From positions 65,042 to 129,041 of the forward strand of contig JACKBK010000006.1 in the NCBI GenBank assembly GCA_020634555.1: 64,000 nucleotides of DNA, read 5' to 3'. Below the pieces are notes generated by a model. It made no database searches. It was not told the DNA's origin and worked only from the letters and a program-made list of their open reading frames with translations. Positions 58,774-64,000 of the stretch are shown piece by piece; the first letter of the stretch is position 1, and every line of letters begins with the position of its first letter. Both the position numbers and the translations under genes were made by a program. The stretch comes from Caldilineae bacterium. Lineage in GTDB: Bacteria; Chloroflexota; Anaerolineae; JAAEKA01.

Positions 58774-60261
58774 ATGAAACACACCGCAAACTTCCTTGCT
58801 ATCGATCTGGGCGCATCCAACGGACGTGTCGTGCTGGGCCGCTGGGACGGCCAGCGCTTCGATCTGCACGAGCTGCACCGCTTCGCCAACGGTCCGGTCA
58901 ACGTGCTGGGCAGCCTGTACTGGGACCCGCTGCGGCTCTGGAGCGAGATCAAGGCCGGTATGGCGCGCTATGGACAGCAGTTCAGCCAGCCGCTGGCCGG
59001 CATTGGCCTGGACACCTGGGGCGTGGACTTTGCGTTGTTGGACCGGGCCGGCCGCTTGCTGGGCAATCCGTTCCAGTACCGCGACGCCCGCACCGACGGC
59101 ATGATGGAGCTGGCGTTCGAGCGAGCCGGCCGATCGGCCATCTTTCGCCACACCGGTATCCAATTCATGCAGATCAACACCCTCTATCAGCTTCTGAGCA
59201 TGGTGGAAGCACGCGATCCCCAACTGGACGCGGCCGAGACGTTGTTGCTGATGCCCGACCTGTTCAACTATTGGCTGACCGGCCGCACCGTGGCTGAGTA
59301 CACCATCGCCAGCACCAGCCAGATGCTGGACGCGCGCCGGCGCACCTGGGCAACCGGCCTGTTGGACCAACTGGGCATACCGACAGCCATCCTGCCGCCG
59401 GTGGTCGACGCAGGCACGGTGCTGGGCGATCTCAGAAGCGACATCGCTGGCGAGGTCGGCGCGCCGGGAACACCCCAGGTCATCGCCGTTGGCAGCCACG
59501 ATACCGCCAGCGCAGTGGCGGCTATTCCCGATCTGGGGCCGGAGAGCGCCTACATCAGCAGCGGCACCTGGAGCCTGATCGGCGTCGAGACGCCACAGCC
59601 GGTGCTGAGCGATCAAGCGCTGGCGCTGAACTTTACCAACGAAGGGGGCGTCGCCGGCGATATCCGGCTGTTGAAGAACAGTACCGGTCTCTGGCTGCTG
59701 CAGGAAAGCCGCCGCCAGTGGCAGCGGGACGGTCACGATTACTCCTGGGACGAGCTGTTGGATCTGGCAGGCAAAGCACCTGCCTTCCGCAGCCTGGTCG
59801 ACCCCGATGACCGCGCGTTCCTCAACCCGCCCGACATGCCCGCTGCGATCCGGGCGTATTGCCGGCGCACCGGCCAGCCTGAGCCGGAAAGCGTCGGTGC
59901 CGTGGTACGTTGCTGCCTGGAGAGCATGGCGCTGGCGTCGCGGGCTGTCATCGACTCGCTGGAGACGTTGCTGGAACGACGGCTGGAGGTGGTGCGGATC
60001 GTCGGCGGCGGCAGCCAGAACGCGATGCTTTCCCAGTTCACTGCGGATGCCTGCCAGCGGCCGGTGGTCTGCGGCCCGGTGGAAGCCACGGCGCTGGGCA
60101 ACGTCATGGTGCAGGCCATTGCCACCGGCCAGATCAACGACATCGCGGCCGGCCGCCGCGCGATCGCCAGCTCGATCCCATTGCTTCGCTACGACCCGGA
60201 GGCCAGCGCTGCAGCGGCGTGGGAGGACGCATCCGGCAGGTTCGCGGCACTGCACGGGTAA
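58774..60261 (+). CDS. rhaB: Rhamnulokinase-like FGGY sugar kinase
   Basis: The 495-residue kinase begins with FLAIDLGASNGRVVLGRW, then GLDTWGVDFALLDRAGRLLG, FQYRDART and TLYQLLSM, which are typical of rhamnulokinases. The C-terminal half has GSHDTASAVAAIP, SSGTWSLIGVE and VRIVGGGSQNAMLSQFTADA. Length fits RhaB (about 480-500). It should phosphorylate L-rhamnulose or a related ketose at C1. It has no ribosome binding site, and the promoter lies almost on the start codon, so it is probably translated from a leaderless mRNA. No RhaA isomerase or RhaD aldolase gene is in the window. Confidence 0.85.
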   Translation: MKHTANFLAIDLGASNGRVVLGRWDGQRFDLHELHRFANGPVNVLGSLYWDPLRLWSEIKAGMARYGQQFSQPLAGIGLDTWGVDFALLDRAGRLLGNPFQYRDARTDGMMELAFERAGRSAIFRHTGIQFMQINTLYQLLSMVEARDPQLDAAETLLLMPDLFNYWLTGRTVAEYTIASTSQMLDARRRTWATGLLDQLGIPTAILPPVVDAGTVLGDLRSDIAGEVGAPGTPQVIAVGSHDTASAVAAIPDLGPESAYISSGTWSLIGVETPQPVLSDQALALNFTNEGGVAGDIRLLKNSTGLWLLQESRRQWQRDGHDYSWDELLDLAGKAPAFRSLVDPDDRAFLNPPDMPAAIRAYCRRTGQPEPESVGAVVRCCLESMALASRAVIDSLETLLERRLEVVRIVGGGSQNAMLSQFTADACQRPVVCGPVEATALGNVMVQAIATGQINDIAAGRRAIASSIPLLRYDPEASAAAAWEDASGRFAALHG

Positions 60262-60386
60262 ACACAATGTGGAATTGACAGGAACTCTGACCAATCGTAC
60301 AATGATCGTGTCTTTGACAACGAGGTCGAGACAAGCTACGTCGACCTGTCATGGTCGGCATTTTGTTTTCCGAAAGGACGTCTGTT

Positions 60387-61778
60387 GTGGACGCCATTGC
60401 TTCAAACGAGACACGAAGCGCAGTCCAGCTCGAAAAGGACTATGTGTTGCACACCTGGCAGAATCGCCAGGGAGACTGGGACGGTCCGACAGTGGTTGGC
60501 GGCGAAGGCGCCTGGTTTTGGGACGAGGAAGGTAAGCGCTACCTGGACCTTAGCAGCCAGGCTCAGTGCAACCACCTGGGCCACCAACACCCCGACATGG
60601 TGGCAGCTATTCAGAAGCAAGCCGCTGAGCTCTGTTTTATCCACATCGCCTGGGGAGCGAAGCCGCGTGCAGAACTGGCCAAGCGGCTGATCGAGACAAG
60701 CGGCATGGAAGGTGGCAAGGTATACTATGCCCAGTCGGGGGCCGGCGCCACCGAGCACGCGATGAAGGTAGCCCGCTGGATCACAGGGCGCCAGAAGATC
60801 ATCAGCCGCTATCGTTCCTATCACGGCGCAACCAGCAACGCGATCGCGCTCAGCGGGGACTCGCGCAACTGGTCCACACCCGGCGTGCCCAACATCATGC
60901 ACGCGCTGCCTCCCTATTGTTACCGCTGTCCCTTCCAGTTGACCTATCCCGGCTGCAACCTGCGCTGCGCCAGCCACATCGCCGACATCATCGAGTGGGA
61001 AGGACCGAACAACGTGGCCGCGCTGGTGGTGGAGCCTATCGTGGGAACAAACGGTGTTTTTGCCGGGCCCGGCGACTACTGGCGCGAGCTGCGCGACATC
61101 TGCAACCACTACGGCGTCCTCCTCATCGCAGACGAGGTGATGACCGGCTTCGGCCGCACCGGGGCCTGGTTTGGCTGGCAGCACTGGCCCGATGCCGCTC
61201 CCGACATCATGCTGTTGGGCAAGGGACTGACGGCTGCCTATCAGCCTCTCGGCGCGGTGGTGCTCAACCAGCACTGCGCCAGCTTCTTTGGCGATCATCC
61301 ACTTCCCACGGGACTGACCTATTCAGGACATCCCCTGTGTTGTGCGGCCGGCGTGGCCGCTATCGACCTCTACGAACGAGACGGGTTGATCGAGCGCAGC
61401 CGCAAGCTGGGCGCCTGGATGCACGGCCAACTGCGGGAGATCAGCACGCACCATCCCAGCGTGGGCGACCTGCGCGGCATTGGGCTTTTTGCGGGCATGG
61501 AACTGATCGTCAACGAGGAAACGCGGCAGCCGCTTTCGCCGTGGCCACACATGCACCCCGCCTTGAAGCGTCTGAAGTCAGAAGCCAGGGATCGCGGGAT
61601 AACGTTGACCACCCGAGGCAACCTGCTGATCATCTCCCCGCCGTTGATCATCGAAAAGAGCGATCTGGCCTGGGGTATTGCGCAGGTCGACGAGTTGCTC
61701 GACATCATCGACGAAGAATACGGCACTCAGTCCAACGGGTGGAGACCTGAGCGTACCCACCACATTGGATTCCGTTAG
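60387..61778 (+). CDS. Class III (ornithine/GABA-type) aminotransferase
   Basis: The product has 463 residues from GTG 60387, with AAAGGA eight bases upstream; ATG 60351 has no such site. GKRYLDLSSQAQCNHLGHQH opens the domain, AQSGAGATEHAMKVAR and YRSYHGATSNA follow, IADEVMTGFGRTGAWFGWQH carries the PLP aspartate, and LLGKGLTAAYQPLGA holds the PLP lysine. A short cysteine-rich insert, YCYRCPFQLTYPGCNLRC, is also present in related taurine and beta-alanine aminotransferases. It probably moves an amino group from an omega-amino acid. With the aldehyde dehydrogenase downstream it makes an amino-acid degradation pair. Confidence 0.86.
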   Translation: MDAIASNETRSAVQLEKDYVLHTWQNRQGDWDGPTVVGGEGAWFWDEEGKRYLDLSSQAQCNHLGHQHPDMVAAIQKQAAELCFIHIAWGAKPRAELAKRLIETSGMEGGKVYYAQSGAGATEHAMKVARWITGRQKIISRYRSYHGATSNAIALSGDSRNWSTPGVPNIMHALPPYCYRCPFQLTYPGCNLRCASHIADIIEWEGPNNVAALVVEPIVGTNGVFAGPGDYWRELRDICNHYGVLLIADEVMTGFGRTGAWFGWQHWPDAAPDIMLLGKGLTAAYQPLGAVVLNQHCASFFGDHPLPTGLTYSGHPLCCAAGVAAIDLYERDGLIERSRKLGAWMHGQLREISTHHPSVGDLRGIGLFAGMELIVNEETRQPLSPWPHMHPALKRLKSEARDRGITLTTRGNLLIISPPLIIEKSDLAWGIAQVDELLDIIDEEYGTQSNGWRPERTHHIGFR

Positions 61779-61807
61779 TCATTTCACACTCAAAGAGGAG
61801 ACGAAAC

Positions 61808-63379
61808 ATGACCAAACCAAAGTTTAAGATCACCTACGCGACCCTTTCCGCGGACAACCCGGAACTCAACGAGATGTTTGACCAGGCTGTGACGCGCGTG
61901 AAGAGCCGCTTCGGCGCGAACTATCCTCTTTTTATCAACGGTGAGGAACGTTGGGCCGAGGAAACCTTCGAGGATCGCAGCCCCATCAACAGCGACTGGC
62001 TGCTGGGGACATTCCAGAAGGGCACCAGGGAAGACGCGGCCGAGGCATTGGCTGTCGCGCGCGCGGCCTTCGATGGCTGGCGCAAAACCCCGTGGCAGGA
62101 GCGCGTGGCGATCATGCGCCAGGCCGCCGACCTGATCAGCGAACGCAGCTTCGACATCGGCGCGGCGGTAACGCTGGAGATCGGCAAGAACCGGTTGGAA
62201 GCGCTGGGCGACGTGGAAGAGACCGCCGACCTGATCCGCTGGTACTGCGACGAGATGGAGCGCAACAACGGCTTTATCAAGCCACTGAACGAAGAGTCGC
62301 CCAAGCACCACAACACCAGCGTGCTCAAGCCCTACGGCGTCTGGGTGGTGATCTCTCCCTTCAACTTCCCCTTTGCGCTGGCAGGTGGGCCGGCCGGCGG
62401 CGCGCTGGTGGCCGGCAACACGGTGGTTTTCAAGCCGGCCACCGACACGCCGCTCAGCGGCTGGTTGCTGACCGAGTGCATCCGCGACGCTGGGGTGCCG
62501 GCGGGCGTTTTCAACTACGTCTCCGGGCCGGGACGCACCGTGGGCGAGGAGCTGATCACCAACAACGAGGTGGATGGCATCACCTTCACCGGCTCCTTCG
62601 ACGTCGGTATGCACATCTACCGCACCTTCGCAGCCGGCGCATATCCCCGACCCTGCATCGCTGAGATGGGCGGCAAGAACGCCACCATCGTGAGCCGCAA
62701 GGCCGACCTGGACAAGGCCGCGTTGGGCGTCATGCGCTCCGCTTTCGGCCTCACCGGCCAGAAGTGCTCGGCGTGCAGCCGCGTCTACGTAGAAGAGCCG
62801 GTCCACGAGGCCTTCGTGCAGAAGCTGGTTGCACTGACCAGCAAGATGAACGTGGGCGATCCCTCGCGCCGCGAGGTGTATATGGGACCGGCAGCCAACA
62901 AGGGCGCCTACCGCGACTACCAGACCTTTGTCGAGGCGCTGCACCGCGACGGCGAGGTGCTGACCGGCGGCAAACTTCTGACCGAGGACGGCTTCGACAA
63001 GGGCTTCTTCGTGGCGCCGACCGTGGTGGACAACCTGCCGTTGGACCACGAGCTGTGGAAGGTCGAGATGTTCCTGCCCATCGTCAAGGTGGCGGGCGTT
63101 GAGTCGCTGGACCAAGCCATGGCGCTGGCCAACGACAGCGTCTACGGGCTGACCGGCGGCTTCTTCAGCGAGGATCCCGACGAGGGACGGTGGTACCTGG
63201 ACAACATCGAGGCCGGCGTGGTCTACGTCAACCGGCCGGCGGGCGCGACCACCGGCGCGTGGCCGGGGTTCCAGCCCTTCGGCGGCTGGAAGGGCAGCGG
63301 CAGCACCGGCAAGGCCGGCGGCGGCTTCTACTACGTTCAGCAGTACATGCACGAACAGTCGCAAACCGTGATCGACTGA
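61808..63379 (+). CDS. Aldehyde dehydrogenase, 1-pyrroline-5-carboxylate dehydrogenase-like
   Basis: The 523-residue enzyme has AGGAG upstream. SPFNFPFALAGGPAGGALVA binds NAD, AEMGGKNATIVS carries the catalytic Glu region and GLTGQKCSACSRVYV the catalytic Cys. The last part, PFGGWKGSGSTGKAGG, fits glutamate-semialdehyde (P5C) dehydrogenases. It oxidises an aldehyde, possibly glutamate semialdehyde or the semialdehyde made by the aminotransferase just upstream (29 bp gap). Followed by three hairpins that end the operon. Confidence 0.88.
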   Translation: MTKPKFKITYATLSADNPELNEMFDQAVTRVKSRFGANYPLFINGEERWAEETFEDRSPINSDWLLGTFQKGTREDAAEALAVARAAFDGWRKTPWQERVAIMRQAADLISERSFDIGAAVTLEIGKNRLEALGDVEETADLIRWYCDEMERNNGFIKPLNEESPKHHNTSVLKPYGVWVVISPFNFPFALAGGPAGGALVAGNTVVFKPATDTPLSGWLLTECIRDAGVPAGVFNYVSGPGRTVGEELITNNEVDGITFTGSFDVGMHIYRTFAAGAYPRPCIAEMGGKNATIVSRKADLDKAALGVMRSAFGLTGQKCSACSRVYVEEPVHEAFVQKLVALTSKMNVGDPSRREVYMGPAANKGAYRDYQTFVEALHRDGEVLTGGKLLTEDGFDKGFFVAPTVVDNLPLDHELWKVEMFLPIVKVAGVESLDQAMALANDSVYGLTGGFFSEDPDEGRWYLDNIEAGVVYVNRPAGATTGAWPGFQPFGGWKGSGSTGKAGGGFYYVQQYMHEQSQTVID

Positions 63380-63393
63380 CCCGTCACCGTACT

Positions 63394-63475
63394 CCTACTC
63401 CTACTCTTCCTCCTACTCATACTCTTCGGAGAGCGGAACCGGAAGAGTACGAGTAGGAGGAAGAGTAGGAGTAGG
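63394..63475. repeat. Long inverted repeat of TACTCC-type simple sequence
   Basis: 34-bp arms at 63394-63427 and 63442-63475 pair with one mismatch around a 14-base loop. Each arm is made of CCTACT and CTCTTC units. It lies 14 bases after the aldehyde dehydrogenase stop. Confidence 0.85.
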
Positions 63476-63492
63476 AACGAACAATGTGCGTT

Positions 63493-63527
63493 AGGTGACA
63501 GTCACTTTCCGAAAGTGACTGTCACCT
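63493..63527. repeat. Perfect 17-bp palindrome around one base
   Basis: AGGTGACAGTCACTTTC and GAAAGTGACTGTCACCT flank a single C. A shorter relative is at 56533-56547, so this is a dispersed repeat type. Confidence 0.8.
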
Positions 63528-63531
63528 TGGA

Positions 63532-63575
63532 CAGAAGACAGGGCGCCGGATGTTCATCCGGCGCCCTGTCTTCTG
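63532..63575. terminator. Bidirectional hairpin terminator between convergent genes
   Basis: A 20-bp perfect stem, CAGAAGACAGGGCGCCGGAT with its complement, closes a GTTC loop. It lies between the aldehyde dehydrogenase gene and the convergent SDR gene. There is no long T-run on either side. Confidence 0.75.
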
Positions 63576-63731
63576 CTATCAGCTTGAGGACGACGATACG
63601 ATCAGTCCGATTGCGCTGATGGCGGGTGGTCGGCGGCGGTTATTCACTCTTTGCGAAGGAGGCGGCTTTCCACGCCAATGCAACTGACGCCCCCCCTCGA
63701 ACCAACCTCAGATGTGTCCAGCTCAAATTCG

Positions 63732-64000
63732 TCAGCGGCTCAACCAGCCGCCGTCCACGGGCAGAATCGTGCCGTGGACGTAGTCGCTGGCGGGCGAGGC
63801 CAGGAAGACCACTGCGCCCTTCAGGTCATCCGGCGCGCCCCAGCGTCCCGCGGGAATGCGGTCGAGAATCGCCCGATTGCGTTGCTCGTCGGCCCGCAGC
63901 GGCGCGGTTACGTCGGTTGCCATGTAGCCCGGCGCGATGGCATTGACGTTGATGCCCAGCGGCGCCCATTCGTTGGCCAGCGCATGGGTGAGCCCGGCCA
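63732..64000 (-). CDS. SDR-family oxidoreductase, partial (3' end only)
   Basis: The reading frame enters from the right edge and ends at 63732. The visible 89 residues include AGLTHALANEWAPLGINVNA, IAPGYMATDVTAPLR, GRWGAPDDLKGAVVFLASPA and the C-terminal YVHGTILPVDGGWLSR. These match the C-terminal part of KduD-type (2-deoxy-D-gluconate 3-dehydrogenase or 2-dehydro-3-deoxy-gluconate) short-chain dehydrogenases. The catalytic tyrosine lies outside the window. Probably sugar acid metabolism. Confidence 0.85.
   Translation of the reverse strand, partial: AGLTHALANEWAPLGINVNAIAPGYMATDVTAPLRADEQRNRAILDRIPAGRWGAPDDLKGAVVFLASPASDYVHGTILPVDGGWLSR

Noticed and set aside
58657..60294. 545-codon minus-strand frame over the kinase gene, with similar long frames over adenine deaminase (37478-39115) and aldehyde dehydrogenase (61790-63364)
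   Set aside because: High GC at third codon positions creates long antisense frames. The plus-strand genes have clear catalytic motifs and the antisense ones have none.
1..64000. tRNA, rRNA, phage or transposase genes
   Set aside because: None were seen on either strand. The only mobile-looking DNA is small non-coding repeats.

Overview
The window is a GC-rich bacterial chromosome segment that looks like Chloroflexota, probably an Anaerolineae/Caldilineae-type lineage. This is inferred from gene content and style: lipoproteins with Thr/Pro-rich linkers, secreted proteins ending in an LPLV/LPLI-type tail, BMP-type nucleoside transport, many hairpin repeat families, and a large wzx/wzy-type surface glycan locus. 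No rRNA, tRNA or CRISPR array was seen.

Layout. 1-2114: tail of an unseen gene, a ResB-like membrane protein and uridine kinase. 2240-27920: a surface polysaccharide locus read almost entirely rightward. It has acyltransferases, two DegT-type aminotransferases, epimerases/dehydratases including a LegB-like enzyme, a nucleotidyltransferase, a flippase, six glycosyltransferases, three sulfotransferases (one reversed), a Gfo/Idh/MocA dehydrogenase, an O-antigen ligase/polymerase with TPRs, a WecA-type initiating transferase and a UDP-HexNAc 6-dehydrogenase. Many genes overlap by 4 bases, so they are probably translationally coupled. Four scattered genes together could make a UDP-2,3-diacetamido-glucuronic acid type sugar (Wbp/Wlb A-B-E-D logic).

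28124-31852: a two-domain cyclophilin lipoprotein, a YegS-like lipid kinase, a methyltransferase and an AbiEi-type antitoxin whose toxin partner seems to have been lost. 31864-39073: a reversed BMP-type ABC transporter operon divergent from adenine deaminase, which reads as purine salvage. 39340-45474: two secreted proteins and a frameshifted leucine-rich-repeat pseudogene. 45772-50091: a SNF2 helicase and SWIM zinc-finger pair separated by a nested palindrome. 50359-54143: a STAND-type ATPase and a FAD monooxygenase.

54211-61778 and onward: a divergent carbohydrate regulon. Leftward run an aldo/keto reductase, a zinc dehydrogenase and an unusual LacI regulator fused to a uroporphyrinogen-decarboxylase-like domain. 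Rightward run a rhamnulokinase-like kinase, a class III aminotransferase and an aldehyde dehydrogenase. The two arms share back-to-back promoters with overlapping -35 boxes. An incomplete SDR gene closes the window.

Repeats are a major theme. A roughly 34-bp hairpin family (12 copies), REP-like elements, a 174-bp nested palindrome and other hairpins repeatedly sit at, inside or within a few bases of stop codons. One pair of hairpins has been carried in a 158-bp tandem duplication that also copied the start of a glycosyltransferase gene.
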